Shown: one piece after another, positions 9,051-19,575 of the stretch
Position numbering within the stretch: position 1 is the first letter of the stretch
How the letters are laid out: the number at the start of each line of letters is the position of its first letter
Origin: Candidatus Merdicola faecigallinarum
GTDB taxonomy: Bacteria; Bacillota; Clostridia; TANB77; CAG-508
NCBI GenBank assembly: GCA_018714565.1
Contig: DVNH01000049.1
Coordinates: forward strand, 1 to 56,063
Reading direction: 5' to 3'
DNA length: 56,063 nt
Position numbers and translations under genes: made by a program
The notes under the pieces: model-generated
What the model was told of the DNA's origin: nothing
What the model saw: only the letters and a program-made list of their open reading frames with translations
Databases searched by the model: none

Positions 9051-9076
9051 AAGATCAGATTTTTTAATCTGACCTT
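9051..9076 (-). terminator. terminator of glycosyltransferase gene
   Basis: An 11-bp stem with one mismatch (AAGATCAGATT / AATCTGACCTT); the minus strand continues TTTTAATTTT. Confidence 0.7.
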
Positions 9077-9123
9077 TGTAAATACATAAAAATTGGATTT
9101 ACAATCTTATCTGTTATTATTTT

Positions 9124-10371
9124 TTATAAATTTACAATATTTGACTTAATTTTGGTCCATATTCTATTGGTTTCTTGAAATTCTTTATAATGTTTTTGAA
9201 CATTTTCATCATATGTATTTAATATTTCTAATAAACTCTCGAAAGATTGGTCTTTAAAAATTTCATTCATTACTGGTATACTTACTTGCAAATTTTCTCT
9301 AATTTTATTGATTTCAAATTTATATTCTTTCTTATTTCTAATATATAGCAACAAAGGTTTATATTTTAGCCAACCAACAGAGGCTTTATAAAATCTTGAT
9401 GCTACATTTTCATCTTTTGGTTCTATTTTTCTTAATTTCTTAGGAAATTTTCCGGACATAATACTTGTAAATTTTAAAAATCCATCATGAAAATGATATA
9501 CAGGAGTTTTTATTACTTTACAATTATCCAACATCATTGAGAAAAACGTATCTTCTCCCCTGGCTCCTGGTGGATTATAAAATGCTGGTATATTTTCTAT
9601 TCGCTTTAAATTAAGACATAATGTTGATCCTGCTACCCATTTACTTCCTTTTTCTAGTCCTATTTCATATTTCCCTTCTCCTCTTGCTATATCAGGATCT
9701 GCATAAGTAACGCCATTGTTTTTTTGCATAATTCTTTTTATGTTGTCCCACTCCACTAATTCGTTACTAATTGCTTCTATATAGCTTTTAAATATCTTTT
9801 CTTCAATCTCTTCATTTAATTCCATATATGGTATTGGAGAAATGTATCCGCAATGATAACCAACTGAAACATCTGCAGCCTTTATGTTTTCTAAATGTTT
9901 GATGATATTATCTTGTGGAATCCACTGGATTTGTCCGTTTTCTTCCTTTACACACGCTACTGGATATTCATCATCATCCCAAAATAACAAATAATCCATT
10001 CTTCTTTTTAACGCGTAATACATTAAAGTATTTCGTCCTTTACTATGTCCATATCCTAATATAAATTCTGCCTCTTTTGTAGTAAATCCATATCTTCCTT
10101 TTAATATCTTTTTATCTTCTTCAATATTTTCTGGAGTTATATATTTTATATTAATATCTTTATAAACTTCAGGATGTATTATGTAAAATTCCTCTTTTCC
10201 CGTTTGTTGGTAATTGATATCATATAAAATAAATATTGTAACATTAACATTTTCGTTATATCTTTTTGCTTGTTCTACTATAGTTCTATAATATTTATTT
10301 ATAATTTGACATGCATTTGGTCTACCTGTTACAAAACCAATTCCTAATTCTATTTTTTTGGCATTTTTCAT
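9124..10371 (-). CDS. glycosyltransferase (GT-A fold)
   Basis: About 415 aa. Start chosen at M5 (ATG at 10371), which follows ATGGGAGGAAAT. Features: N-terminal Rossmann-like strand (IELGIGFVTGRPNAC), the metal-binding 'LLFWDDDEYP' (DxD) near 135, and the late 'PGARGEDTFFSMML' acidic motif typical of inverting GT-A enzymes. No membrane segments. Donor and acceptor sugars are unknown. Monocistronic, with a ~320-bp divergent region from the plus-strand ROK gene. Likely a cell-envelope or secreted-glycan enzyme. AT-rich native codon use; no in-frame CGG. Confidence 0.8.
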   Translation of the reverse strand: MKNAKKIELGIGFVTGRPNACQIINKYYRTIVEQAKRYNENVNVTIFILYDINYQQTGKEEFYIIHPEVYKDINIKYITPENIEEDKKILKGRYGFTTKEAEFILGYGHSKGRNTLMYYALKRRMDYLLFWDDDEYPVACVKEENGQIQWIPQDNIIKHLENIKAADVSVGYHCGYISPIPYMELNEEIEEKIFKSYIEAISNELVEWDNIKRIMQKNNGVTYADPDIARGEGKYEIGLEKGSKWVAGSTLCLNLKRIENIPAFYNPPGARGEDTFFSMMLDNCKVIKTPVYHFHDGFLKFTSIMSGKFPKKLRKIEPKDENVASRFYKASVGWLKYKPLLLYIRNKKEYKFEINKIRENLQVSIPVMNEIFKDQSFESLLEILNTYDENVQKHYKEFQETNRIWTKIKSNIVNL

Positions 10372-10478
10372 ATTTCCTCCCATTAGATGTGTAAGTATAC
10401 ATTTCCAATTTTTTTATACCATACATAATTATATCATTATCTTTTTATAAAGTAAATTGTTTTTTCTCTTTCTAAACG

Positions 10479-10526
10479 AAAAAAATATTGTATTTTGCCT
10501 TTATTTATCGAATACAATATTTTTTT
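10479..10526. terminator. bidirectional hairpin, orphan terminator
   Basis: A perfect 16-bp stem (7 A + TATTGTATT pairing with AATACAATA + 7 T), terminator-like on both strands, but no gene ends next to it. It lies between divergent glycosyltransferase and ROK genes; it may be a relic of the insertion boundary of the ROK gene. Confidence 0.6.
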
Positions 10527-10639
10527 GTTTTAAAATCTTTATTTTTTATTCTTTTACATGTTTTTTCGCTTTATATATTATCATTTTGCTTTTAGAGTTC
10601 TCTGGAAATCCATAATTCTCTCCCGACAGACTCTATTAA

Positions 10640-10690
10640 TAATTGTAATTTTGTGTTATAATTTATATTAAACTTATATAAGGAGGAAAT
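10640..10690 (+). promoter_or_regulatory. putative promoter and RBS of ROK gene
   Basis: GTGTTATAATTTATA provides an extended -10 (TATAAT), and AAGGAGGAAATTAAAGAT is the ribosome site before the ATG at 10698. A clear -35 is not visible (TTGTAA is nearest). Confidence 0.5.
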
Positions 10691-10697
10691 TAAAGAT

Positions 10698-11522
10698 ATG
10701 AAAAGAATTCGGCAACTGAAGAATCTTTGTGGTATTGATGTTGGGTGTACCAACATTAAAATGGTAGCTGTAATAGGGGAATCTTCTTTTGAAAAATCAA
10801 TTCCATCTGGGGATAATTTTTCAAAAGGAGAATTGATCAAAGCAATTAGTGAGTTTTATATGTCTTTTGATTACAATTTTGAAGGGTTAGGAATTGCTTT
10901 CTCTGGATGTACTTCTGACGGAATGCAAGTTTGCAACACCTCATTACAATGCCTTGATAATTTGTCCGTTTATGATTTTGCACATTTGAACTGTAAAAAC
11001 ATTCAGCTTATTAACGACTCCAATGCTACAGCTCTTGCAGGACTTTTAGAATATCCAAATGCAAAAGTATTGCTTGGTATTACGAATGGAACAGGTATCG
11101 GCTGTGGGATTGTGATCAATGGCCAGCTGTTCACAGGTGCAAATGGATTTGCTGGACAGATTTATGGAAACCCTACTGTAGATCCCAACGGAAAAATTAT
11201 CAAAAACGGAAAGATTTGTTCTGGTTCAAAGGTTTTGAAAAAACTTAGTCAAAATTCTAATCAGGATCAAAAACAGGAAATTATTCATCAAGCAGCAACT
11301 TATCTTGGGATTGAAATTGTATCTCTTATTCATTCTTTTAATCCTGATATAGTTTATCTAGCTGGTGGTGGCTTTAATTATCCTAATTATCTTGATACGT
11401 TAATTCGCTTTATCTATCAGCATACGTACTCGGATTTTCTCACCAACCTGCAAATTGTCCAGACAGATTTTTCCTCCTATTCTGGTTGTTTTGGCGCAAT
11501 GAAACATTTGCTTATGAAATAA
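10698..11522 (+). CDS. ROK family sugar kinase/regulator-like protein
   Basis: A 274-aa ROK (repressor/ORF/kinase) protein without an N-terminal HTH. The ATP-binding 'CGIDVGCTNIKMVAV' at the N-terminus, 'LINDSNATALAGLLEY' (catalytic D) and 'LGITNGTGIGCGIVINGQLFTGANGFAGQIYG' are canonical. The usual HxCxCGxxGC zinc motif is replaced by 'NGKICSGSKVL', so the zinc site is degenerate and sugar-kinase activity is uncertain. The gene is plus strand, GC-richer than surrounding DNA and uses CGG at codon 4, so it was probably acquired. A +1 shift at that CGG would stop translation two codons later. Confidence 0.82.
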   Translation: MKRIRQLKNLCGIDVGCTNIKMVAVIGESSFEKSIPSGDNFSKGELIKAISEFYMSFDYNFEGLGIAFSGCTSDGMQVCNTSLQCLDNLSVYDFAHLNCKNIQLINDSNATALAGLLEYPNAKVLLGITNGTGIGCGIVINGQLFTGANGFAGQIYGNPTVDPNGKIIKNGKICSGSKVLKKLSQNSNQDQKQEIIHQAATYLGIEIVSLIHSFNPDIVYLAGGGFNYPNYLDTLIRFIYQHTYSDFLTNLQIVQTDFSSYSGCFGAMKHLLMK

Positions 11523-11570
11523 GCACGTAATCATTTACCGGAATATTTCAGATAAGGAAACCGCTCACAG

Positions 11571-11612
11571 AAAAAGGAAGATCGATGCCTAAAAACATCA
11601 ATCTTCCTTTTC
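11571..11612. terminator. convergent bidirectional terminator
   Basis: A 15-bp stem with one mismatch (AAAGGAAGATCGATG / CATCAATCTTCCTTT) between the ROK gene (+) and the HAD gene (-). Confidence 0.75.
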
Positions 11613-11618
11613 TATTTA

Positions 11619-12425
11619 TTATAGTTTTTTTAATACTTCTGCTACACCATTTTCATCATTCGTTGCAGTTAAATATTTTGCTTGTTTTTTTATAGATTCT
11701 AATGCATTTCCCATTGCAACTGAGTTTGGAGTTGTTTCAAACATAGAAACATCATTTTCTCCGTCTCCTATTGTTACAATTTCCTCTTTTTCTAAATTTA
11801 AATATTTGCATACTGCAAGTACTGCTCTACCTTTTGAAACATTTGCTGAAGCAATATCACAGTAATAACTTTTGCTTGGCTTTAATTCTGGATTTTTTAA
11901 TTTTTTTGATTCATTGACTATTTTTATGTCATAGAAATTTTCTTCTAAAAACATTTTAAATTTTTTCATTTTTTCAATATCAGAATCTGCTACTACACAT
12001 TGAACAATATCTTCTTCTTCTATTATTTTTTCTAATTCTTCTATTGTTTTTACTTTATCTTTTTCATCCGGAAAAGAAGCCTCATTTAAAACTAATTTAT
12101 CTTTATAGTTTAGTTTCAATTTATATCTATTCCTTTTTGAATATTCCAATAATTCTTTTACTACCTCTTTTTTTAAGGATTCATTATATATTTCTTTTGC
12201 TTTTATAGCATCATAACAAGAAGCACCATTAGATGAAATAATATATGGGCTTGTACCTATTTGCTCTTGAAAATCCATTGCTTCCTTTCTAGATCTTCCA
12301 GAAGCCAAAATTATTTTGATTCCTTTTTCTACACATCTCTTTATTTCATCTCGTGTCTCTTTTGTTATTTCTCTTTGTGAATTTGTTAATGTTTCGTCTA
12401 TGTCTATAAATACTGCTTTTATCAT
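11619..12425 (-). CDS. Cof-type HAD hydrolase
   Basis: A 268-aa HAD-superfamily phosphatase of the Cof/YidA type (HAD-IIB). Motif I FIDIDETLT (DxD), motif II LASGRSRKE (S/T), motif III Lys region ('ASANVSKGRA') and motif IV GDGENDVSMF are all present. The C2 cap lies between motifs II and III. It probably dephosphorylates sugar phosphates or similar metabolites. It starts 10 bp after the GH3 stop, with AAGGAGAAATAG as ribosome site, so it is the second gene of a GH3-HAD operon. Confidence 0.9.
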   Translation of the reverse strand: MIKAVFIDIDETLTNSQREITKETRDEIKRCVEKGIKIILASGRSRKEAMDFQEQIGTSPYIISSNGASCYDAIKAKEIYNESLKKEVVKELLEYSKRNRYKLKLNYKDKLVLNEASFPDEKDKVKTIEELEKIIEEEDIVQCVVADSDIEKMKKFKMFLEENFYDIKIVNESKKLKNPELKPSKSYYCDIASANVSKGRAVLAVCKYLNLEKEEIVTIGDGENDVSMFETTPNSVAMGNALESIKKQAKYLTATNDENGVAEVLKKL

Positions 12426-12435
12426 CTATTTCTCC

Positions 12436-14814
12436 TTATCTTAAATATTCTTTTACAAAAGCATTATCCAAAAAGTCTTCGTTGTTTTTTGCTATTCTTA
12501 TTAATTCTTCCACCATTTCTTTCGTTATTTTACTACTCTTCTTTTCATAAAATTTCTTTAATGGTTTTTGCAAATCCATCATCACTTTCGTTGCTTTATT
12601 TACATTTTGTTCTCTTAATAATTGATTCATTTTTTCCATTTCATTTTCATAAATTAACTTTCCTATTTTTGTTTCTTTTATCTGTTCCAAGGTATTTTCA
12701 TCTGTTATTTCTTCTAACATTAAACGTCTTCTTGGAATGTTTCTACCTAACAATTCTTCAAATTCTTCATCCTTAATTTCATGAACATTACCAGTATAAT
12801 ATTTTTTAGAATATTTTTTTTCTATGTTTTTATCTTTTGATTCAATAAAAATTTCTTTTTCTAATACAATATCTCTACTAGATTTTCCAACTAATATTTT
12901 ATATTTTCCTTGTTCTATGCTCCATTTATTTGTTTCAGGATTAAAATATTCAAAAGCCTTTTTGTTTAATATGATTTCTACTTGTTTCTCTTCCCCTACT
13001 TCTAATTCTACTTTTTCAAATTCCTTTAATTCTTTTTTAGGTTTAAATATAGTTGGATCTTCTTGCGATAGATATATTTGTGCAATTTCTTTTCCTTTTC
13101 TTTTTCCAATATTTCTTATTGCAAACGAAACTTTTACTTTACTTTCTTGCTCATTAACTTTTAAATTAGAATATTCAAATTCAGTATAACTTAATCCATA
13201 ACCAAATGGAAATAGTACTTTTACGTTATTCATATCATAATAACGATAGCCTACATAGATCGATTCTTGATATTCCACGGTTAGCTCTGTTCCTGGATAG
13301 TTTTTATAACATGGAGTATCTTCTAATTTTTCTGGATATGTTTCTGCTAGTTTTCCACTTGGATTTACTTTACCTAACATACAATTTACCATTGCTTTAG
13401 CTCCTGCTTCTCCTCCAAGATAACCAGTTATAATTGCTTTTACTTTATCTTTCCATGGCATAACAATTGGCGCCCCATTAGATAGTACAATAATAATGTT
13501 TTTATTTACTTTATAGATTTCTTCTATTAATTTATTTTGGTTTTCTGGAATATTTAAGTTGTCTCTATCTACTCCTTCAGATTCAAAATTTTCTGTTAAT
13601 CCAGCAAATATAACTACAATTTTATTTTTCTTCGCCACCTCTATAGCTTCTTTTCTAAGGTTCTCATCATTTTCTGACTCTATTCTTTCGTATCCTTTTG
13701 CATAATCGAACATGATGTGATTTTCTTTAAAACTATCATATGCATTTTCTATTTTATAAGGATTAATTGTTGAACTTCCAGCTCCTTGATATCTCGGATA
13801 TTTTGCCATATCTCCCATTAATGCTATTTTTTCATCTTGAATTGGTAATATATTATCTTCATTTTTTAATAATACAATCGATTCTTCTGCCATTTTTTGT
13901 GCAATTTTATGATGTTCTTCCTGATCATATTTTGCAGATTCTTTGGTATGTTCTCCTCGGTTAGCTATAGAGATAATTCTATCTACAATATGATCTAATT
14001 TACTTTCAGATACTCTTCCTGTTTTAACAGCTTCTATAATTTCTTCTTTACCACTTCCTCTTCCTCCAGGCATTTCTAACTCATGATCGTTTTCAATTCC
14101 TTTTACTCTATTGTTTTCTCCCCCCCAATCGGAAATTACGATTCCTTGGTAGTTCCATTCTTTTCTTAAAATATCTTCTAATAGATGTGTATTTTCACTA
14201 CAGTATTGCCCATTTACTTTATTATATGCACTCATGATGGACCAAGGCTTTGCTTCTTCTAAAATTGTTTCAAAAGCCTTTAGATAAATTTCTCTTAAGG
14301 TTCTTTCATCTATGATTGCATCAATTGTTCTTCTTCGATTCTCTTGATTGTTTACTGCAAAATGTTTTACACAAGCACCCACATTTTGATCTTGTAGCCC
14401 TTTTACATATTCAGTTCCTAAAATTCCTGTTAAATAAGGATCCTCTGAAAAATATTCAAAATTTCGACCACATAAAGGACTTCTTTTTATGTTAACGGCT
14501 GGGCCCAATACAATATTTACTTCTTCTTGTCTTGCCTCTTCTCCCAGTGCTTTACCTAGTTGATATGCCATTTCTTTATTCCAGCTATTTCCTAAAGTTG
14601 AACTTGCAGGAAAACAAGTAGATACTTCACTTTCATTAATTCCTAAATTGTCTGCTTTTGTTCTTTGAACTCTCAAACCATGCGGACCATCTGACATTCT
14701 TATTTTTGGAATTCCGTATTTTTCAAATGATTTGCTAGACCAATAATCTGCTCCTACACATAACTCTGCTTTTTCTTCTAATGACATTTTCTTGATTATT
14801 TCCGAATATTTCAT
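12436..14814 (-). CDS. GH3 beta-glucosidase
   Basis: A 792-aa glycoside hydrolase family 3 enzyme. The N-terminal TIM barrel contains KHFAVNNQE and the nucleophile motif GIVISDWGG (Asp near 228); the second alpha/beta domain starts near 310, and the fibronectin-III-like C-terminal domain (~560-640, 'IRNIGKRKGKEIAQIYLS') follows. The last ~130 residues are an extra charged helical extension. No signal peptide, so it acts on imported oligosaccharides or glycosides. Operon with the HAD phosphatase; no transporter gene adjoins. AT-rich; no in-frame CGG found. Confidence 0.93.
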   Translation of the reverse strand: MKYSEIIKKMSLEEKAELCVGADYWSSKSFEKYGIPKIRMSDGPHGLRVQRTKADNLGINESEVSTCFPASSTLGNSWNKEMAYQLGKALGEEARQEEVNIVLGPAVNIKRSPLCGRNFEYFSEDPYLTGILGTEYVKGLQDQNVGACVKHFAVNNQENRRRTIDAIIDERTLREIYLKAFETILEEAKPWSIMSAYNKVNGQYCSENTHLLEDILRKEWNYQGIVISDWGGENNRVKGIENDHELEMPGGRGSGKEEIIEAVKTGRVSESKLDHIVDRIISIANRGEHTKESAKYDQEEHHKIAQKMAEESIVLLKNEDNILPIQDEKIALMGDMAKYPRYQGAGSSTINPYKIENAYDSFKENHIMFDYAKGYERIESENDENLRKEAIEVAKKNKIVVIFAGLTENFESEGVDRDNLNIPENQNKLIEEIYKVNKNIIIVLSNGAPIVMPWKDKVKAIITGYLGGEAGAKAMVNCMLGKVNPSGKLAETYPEKLEDTPCYKNYPGTELTVEYQESIYVGYRYYDMNNVKVLFPFGYGLSYTEFEYSNLKVNEQESKVKVSFAIRNIGKRKGKEIAQIYLSQEDPTIFKPKKELKEFEKVELEVGEEKQVEIILNKKAFEYFNPETNKWSIEQGKYKILVGKSSRDIVLEKEIFIESKDKNIEKKYSKKYYTGNVHEIKDEEFEELLGRNIPRRRLMLEEITDENTLEQIKETKIGKLIYENEMEKMNQLLREQNVNKATKVMMDLQKPLKKFYEKKSSKITKEMVEELIRIAKNNEDFLDNAFVKEYLR

Positions 14815-14986
14815 ACTCTATATCTCCATTTAATAATATTTCTTCATTATTTATATCACAATGTAACTGATTTTTCAATGATTCACTTGAATTGTTCCAC
14901 TTTTGGATATATAATCCTATTTGTAAGCAATTTGAACACAATTTAAACTCTGAATTAGAGTTTACACGTTTTAGGAGGTGCTTTTT

Positions 14987-15850
14987 ATGATGTTTTCAGT
15001 AATTGTTCCTTGCTTTAATTCTAAGGATTATGTGCGGAACTGTATAGATAGTATTTTAGCACAGGATTATCCTAGCTTTGAAATCATTCTTATCGATGAC
15101 GGATCTACGGACGGCACATCTGAAATTCTAGATGATTATGCCAATAAATATCTTCGCGTCCGCGTATATCATTTTGAAAATGCCGGTGTTTCGTATTCTC
15201 GTCGGAGAGGCATTACTCTTGCTACTGGAAATTATCTGATTTTCGTGGATTCGTATGATACTATCAATCCAAACTTACTCCGTGAACTCAGTTTAGCTGT
15301 TGCACAACATAATCTGCCTGATATTATCCGATATCAGGCAAACCTTGTTGGAGATGCCAAGCATAAAGATCACCAAAGATACAATTTTGGCAGCAACTTG
15401 AATATTTCTCAGACAGGTTTAGATGTTTTAAGACAGTGGTCTATTCCCGGAAAGAAGTATGCCGTTTATTGGTTATTTGCTTTTAAGAGAAGTGTCTTTG
15501 CTAATGTTTTATTTACTGTAGACTTAAGATGTTATGAAGATGTTGCTCTTATCCCAGTTTTGATTGCTGCATCTAAAAACGTTTTAACAATTCGTTATGT
15601 TGGTTATAACTATACTTGTAACAACCTGAACAGTTTAACCAACAAACGCAGTCTGGATGCAGAAAGACAAAGAGCTTTTGATTTCATTTATGCATATAAA
15701 TATGCGATTGAAAATTTCTCAAAGCTTGATAATGTTTCTGCCTTAGATATTGCATTCTTCTACGAGGATTATACAAACCGTCTTCGTGGAAAATATGATT
15801 CTTTGCCGGAAGAACTTAAAGATGAACTTGCTGACGCCTTTCAGTTATGA
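14987..15850 (+). CDS. family 2 glycosyltransferase
   Basis: A 287-aa GT2 enzyme. The start is the ATG at 14987, 8 bp after TAGGAGG; the track's GTG at 14978 overlaps the ribosome site. Typical motifs: FSVIVPCFNSKDYVRNCIDSI, IILIDDGSTDGTSE (nucleotide-sugar binding), and YLIFVDSYDTI, where the usual DxD reads DSYD. No membrane helix. Likely transfers a sugar to a capsule or teichoic-acid-like glycan. Plus strand, GC-richer than its neighbours, several in-frame CGG codons, and its own perfect terminator: an acquired single-gene unit. It sits next to a deleted LTA synthase. Confidence 0.9.
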   Translation: MMFSVIVPCFNSKDYVRNCIDSILAQDYPSFEIILIDDGSTDGTSEILDDYANKYLRVRVYHFENAGVSYSRRRGITLATGNYLIFVDSYDTINPNLLRELSLAVAQHNLPDIIRYQANLVGDAKHKDHQRYNFGSNLNISQTGLDVLRQWSIPGKKYAVYWLFAFKRSVFANVLFTVDLRCYEDVALIPVLIAASKNVLTIRYVGYNYTCNNLNSLTNKRSLDAERQRAFDFIYAYKYAIENFSKLDNVSALDIAFFYEDYTNRLRGKYDSLPEELKDELADAFQL

Positions 15851-15856
15851 CGTGAC

Positions 15857-15894
15857 GAAGCCCCTCTTCTTTTTTGTATAAGAAGAGGGGCTTC
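15857..15894 (+). terminator. strong terminator of GT2 gene
   Basis: A perfect 15-bp GC-rich stem (GAAGCCCCTCTTCTT with its complement, loop TTTTGTAT). The following plus-strand bases are only moderately T-rich. Confidence 0.85.
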
Positions 15895-15899
15895 ATTCA

Positions 15900-16269
15900 T
15901 TATTTTAACAAATTTTCTAATACTATAGATTTTGATATATCTAATTCTTTTTGCATATAGTCATAATATTTTTTTAATTCATCATTTTCTTCCGCTATTT
16001 TCCCTGTTTTTATATTAAACCAGCACTCATCGTAATAAAAATCTTTTGTAATAATTCTTTCATTGTTTAAACATACAAAATCTTTCGTCGCTAATATATT
16101 TGTTCCTAGAGAAAACTTTTCATCTAAATTACATAAATATGCAAGTGTTGGTTTTATATCTAATTTTATAAAATAATACTGTTTTTAATATTATTAAAAG
16201 TATCAGTAAAACAATAAAAAAATTAGAATTTACAATTTTATTTAATATTTCTTTTAATTTCTCTCTCAC
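15900..16269 (-). pseudogene. internally deleted LTA synthase-like sulfatase
   Basis: Remnant of a lipoteichoic-acid-synthase-like phosphoglycerol transferase. Its N-terminus (GTG at 16269 after AAAGGAAGAAATA) encodes a basic start and one membrane helix (MREKLKEILNK..., FFIVLLILLIILKTVLFYK), then runs out of frame. In the +1-displaced frame the sequence continues with the C-terminal end of the family: KLDIKPTLAYL, FSLGTNIL, ITKDFYYDE and ELDISKSIVLENLLK, ending at TAA 15900. The catalytic Thr and metal ligands in between are absent, so about 450 residues were lost by an internal deletion at roughly 16165. The reading is by eye and family assignment rests on these end motifs. Confidence 0.62.
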
Positions 16270-16327
16270 TATTTCTTCCTTTTTCGACAATTATTTTATT
16301 TACTATATCATAATTTAAAATAGTTTT

Positions 16328-16475
16328 CTATATTTGTCTAGTGAAAGTTCTATTTTCTATTCCCAATGAACTACTATTTAAACATATTCCATAATTTTCT
16401 GCATCACCAAATTTTTGATTTGAATGAAAATTATAATATATTATCTATGTATGCACCAATTTTTCCTTTTTTTTA
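16328..16475 (-). pseudogene. gene remnant of unknown family
   Basis: Two minus-strand frames in succession look like decayed coding sequence: '...GKIGAYIDNIL' and then, one frame away, 'NFHSNQKFGDAENYGICLNSS' ending at TAG 16328. No family was recognised. The rest of this 16.27-16.54 kb interval holds only AT-rich DNA. Confidence 0.3.
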
Positions 16476-16544
16476 CATTAATTTTCCTCAAAAACTATTA
16501 CCTTCTTAATTTTATATTTATATCATTCGTAAATTTTAATATAA

Positions 16545-16583
16545 AAAGAAGTGTCCCCCATTTTATTTAGGTCACACTTCTTT
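16545..16583 (-). terminator. secA terminator
   Basis: AAAGAAGTGT pairing with ACACTTCTTT; minus strand follows with TTTTATATT. Confidence 0.7.
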
Positions 16584-16660
16584 AATTTTAAACTTTTATA
16601 TATTTTTTATTTAAATTTATATGGCAACCTAATTTTGTTACCAAATTTTAAATTTAGGTT

Positions 16661-19429
16661 TTACGCATTTTTACCACAGCAGTTCTTATACTTCTTCCCA
16701 CTTCCACAAGGGCAAGGATCATTTCTACCTATTTTTGGTCCCTCATTTACGATTGTTTTTTTGATTCCACCTTCATTTTGTGAAAGTTTTCCATCTACTA
16801 AGTTAATTGCTGGTGCTTTCAAACCTTGTCCAGTTATCTTTGCAGTTTCTGTTCTTACTACATTTCCTACTTTTTCTACATTAGATAAGATCTTAACAAC
16901 ATCTAACTTAATATTTGCATTCATTTCATCGAACATATCAGTTCCTTCAATACGATATTGAACAACAGGATCTTTTTGTCCATATGCACGAAGACCAATA
17001 CCATTTTTTAATTCATCCATATTATCGATATGTTCCATCCATTTTTCATCAACAATCTTTAATAATACAACTCTTTCAAGTTCTCTTATTTCTTTTTCAC
17101 CAAATTCAGTTTCTTTTTCTTCATATCTCTTTAATGCTTTATCCGTTAATTCTTTAATAATTTCTTGTGGCTTTAATTCTTCTGCTTTTAAAGAATCTAA
17201 CTCAGAAATACCAAAAATATTTTGAATGTCTTGAGATAATGCTTCTATATTAATTGCTTCTCCTTCTGCTACATTGCAATACATAAGTACTACTTCTTCA
17301 ATCACAGAACGGAACATATTTAAGATATTATCTTTTAAATTCTTTCCATCTAATACTTGTCTTCTTTGACTATAGATTAATTCTCTTTGGGCATTCATAA
17401 CATCGTCGTATTTTAATACATTTTTACGAATGCTAAAGTTTCTACCTTCTACTTTCTTTTGTGCAGATTCTACTGCATTTGTAATAATTTTAGATTCAAT
17501 TGGTAAATCTTCAGATGCTCCTAATTTTTCATATACTTTTGTAATTGCATTACCACCAAATATTTTCATCAAGTCATCATCTAAACCAATATAAAATCTA
17601 GATTCACCTGGATCTCCTTGACGTCCACTACGTCCTCTTAATTGGTTATCAATTCTTCTAGACTCATGACGTTCTGTTCCTATAATTTTTAACCCACCAG
17701 CTTGGATTACTTTTTCTTTCTCATCTTTAATTGTTTCATCATATTTTGCTTTTAATGTTGCAAATGTTTTTCTAGCATTTAGAATTTCTTCATCATCTGT
17801 TTCATTAAACGTTGTAGATTGCTCAATTAATTCTGGAGAAATTTTCTTTGCTTTCATTTCTTGTTTTGCTAAATATTCACTATTTCCTCCAAGCATAATA
17901 TCTGTTCCACGTCCTGCCATGTTAGTAGCAATTGTTACGCTTCCAAATTTACCTGCTTGCGCAATAATTTCTGCTTCTTTCTCATGTGCTTTTGCATTTA
18001 ATACTTGGTGACGAATTCCTTCTTTTGTTAAAATCTTACTTAATTTTTCAGATTTTTCAATAGAAACTGTACCAATCAATACTGGTTGTCCTTTATCATA
18101 ACTTTCCTTTACATCTTTTACTACCGCTCTAAATTTTGCATTTTCATTTTTATAAATAATGTCAGAATTATCTTTTCTAATCATTGGCATATTCGTAGGG
18201 ATTGACACAACATCTAATTTATAAATTTCTTGGAACTCTGCTTCTTCTGTCATAGCAGTACCTGTCATACCTGCTAATTTTTCATACATTCTGAAATAGT
18301 TTTGGAATGTAATTGTTGCTAACGTTTTTGATTCATCTGCAATCTTAACATGTTCTTTTGCTTCAATCGCTTGGTGAAGACCATTATTATATCTTCTACC
18401 GTACATAATTCTTCCTGTAAATTCATCAACAATCAAAACTTCTCCATCTTTTACGATATAATCAATATCTTTTTTCATAACACCATGTGCTCTTAAAGCT
18501 TGGTTTACATTATGAACAATTTCAGAATTTTCTAAATCATTAAAGTTTTCTAATTTAAAATATTCTTCTGCTTTTTGAATTCCTTTTTGTGTTAAAGATG
18601 CTGATTTTGCTTTTAAGTCTACAATGTAATCATATTTTTCATTATCTTCTGCTTGATCATAATCTTTTACATCCTCTTCTATAATTACTTTTGCTTCTAA
18701 TGTTCGAACAAAACTATCTGCTTTTTTATATAATTCAGAAGATTTATTAGCACGGCCAGAAATAATAAGTGGTGTACGTGCTTCATCTATTAAAATACTA
18801 TCAATCTCGTCAACAATAGCAAAATTTAATTCTCTTTGTACTAGTTGATCTTTATAAATTACCATATTATCTCTTAGATAATCAAATCCGAATTCATTAT
18901 TAGTACCATAAGTAACATCACATGCATAAGCATGTTTCTTTTCAGAAGGTTGCATTCCATTAATAACTAAACCTACAGATAATCCTAAGAATTTATATAG
19001 TTTTCCCATCCATTCACTATCCCTAGTAGCTAGGTAGTCATTAACAGTAATTACATGTACACCTTTTCCTGTTAATGCATTTAAATATACAGGTAATGTC
19101 GCAACAAGAGTTTTTCCTTCTCCTGTTTTCATTTCGGCAATTCTTCCTTGATGAAGAATAATACCTCCTATTAATTGAACATCAAAATGTCTTAACCCCA
19201 ATACTCTTTTTGACGCTTCTCTAACAACGGCAAAAGCTTCTGGTAATATATCATCTAATGTTTTCCCGTTTTTTAATTCTTCCTTAAAATAATTTGTTTT
19301 CTCTCTTAATTCTTTATCCGTTAATTTAGCCATTGTCTCTTCCATAGCATTGATTTGCTTTACAATTGGCATTACTCTTTTTACTTCTTTTTCGCTATAA
19401 GACTTAAATATTTTGTTCAAAACTCCCAT
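16661..19429 (-). CDS. secA: preprotein translocase ATPase SecA
   Basis: A 922-aa SecA, the motor of the Sec general secretion pathway. NBD1 has Walker A ([14 protein letters not shown]) near 105 and the DEAD-like [16 protein letters not shown] near 210; the preprotein cross-linking domain and NBD2 ('[12 protein letters not shown]', '[16 protein letters not shown]') follow, then the helical scaffold and two-helix finger. The C-terminus ends in the SEC-C zinc motif [13 protein letters not shown], which binds SecB or the ribosome. Start ATG after AGGAGGCAAAAGACAA. Full length, single gene. None of its codons is an in-frame CGG. Confidence 0.98.
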   Translation of the reverse strand: MGVLNKIFKSYSEKEVKRVMPIVKQINAMEETMAKLTDKELREKTNYFKEELKNGKTLDDILPEAFAVVREASKRVLGLRHFDVQLIGGIILHQGRIAEMKTGEGKTLVATLPVYLNALTGKGVHVITVNDYLATRDSEWMGKLYKFLGLSVGLVINGMQPSEKKHAYACDVTYGTNNEFGFDYLRDNMVIYKDQLVQRELNFAIVDEIDSILIDEARTPLIISGRANKSSELYKKADSFVRTLEAKVIIEEDVKDYDQAEDNEKYDYIVDLKAKSASLTQKGIQKAEEYFKLENFNDLENSEIVHNVNQALRAHGVMKKDIDYIVKDGEVLIVDEFTGRIMYGRRYNNGLHQAIEAKEHVKIADESKTLATITFQNYFRMYEKLAGMTGTAMTEEAEFQEIYKLDVVSIPTNMPMIRKDNSDIIYKNENAKFRAVVKDVKESYDKGQPVLIGTVSIEKSEKLSKILTKEGIRHQVLNAKAHEKEAEIIAQAGKFGSVTIATNMAGRGTDIMLGGNSEYLAKQEMKAKKISPELIEQSTTFNETDDEEILNARKTFATLKAKYDETIKDEKEKVIQAGGLKIIGTERHESRRIDNQLRGRSGRQGDPGESRFYIGLDDDLMKIFGGNAITKVYEKLGASEDLPIESKIITNAVESAQKKVEGRNFSIRKNVLKYDDVMNAQRELIYSQRRQVLDGKNLKDNILNMFRSVIEEVVLMYCNVAEGEAINIEALSQDIQNIFGISELDSLKAEELKPQEIIKELTDKALKRYEEKETEFGEKEIRELERVVLLKIVDEKWMEHIDNMDELKNGIGLRAYGQKDPVVQYRIEGTDMFDEMNANIKLDVVKILSNVEKVGNVVRTETAKITGQGLKAPAINLVDGKLSQNEGGIKKTIVNEGPKIGRNDPCPCGSGKKYKNCCGKNA

Positions 19430-19575
19430 TTGTCTTTTGCCTCCTATTATTTATAATATACGTACGTATAATATCACTAATTATTGTTTTCTGCAACAAA
19501 TTTTTGAAAAAAAACATATATCTCCCATTATTTTCATACTATGTAATAAATGGATTTAGAAAGAGGGTTTTTCTT

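Noticed and set aside
10592-10840. 82-aa minus ORF antisense to the ROK start
   Set aside because: Shadow of the ROK gene with no start signals.
16551-17157. ORFs antisense to secA (and similar shadows antisense to rho, GH3, uvrA, prfB, murD, larC)
   Set aside because: They have no ribosome sites and lie opposite well-supported genes; their amino-acid patterns are typical of antisense AT-rich DNA.
19451-19480. ATATACGTACGTATAA palindrome upstream of secA as an operator
   Set aside because: Short AT-rich palindrome overlapping a likely promoter; not distinctive enough.
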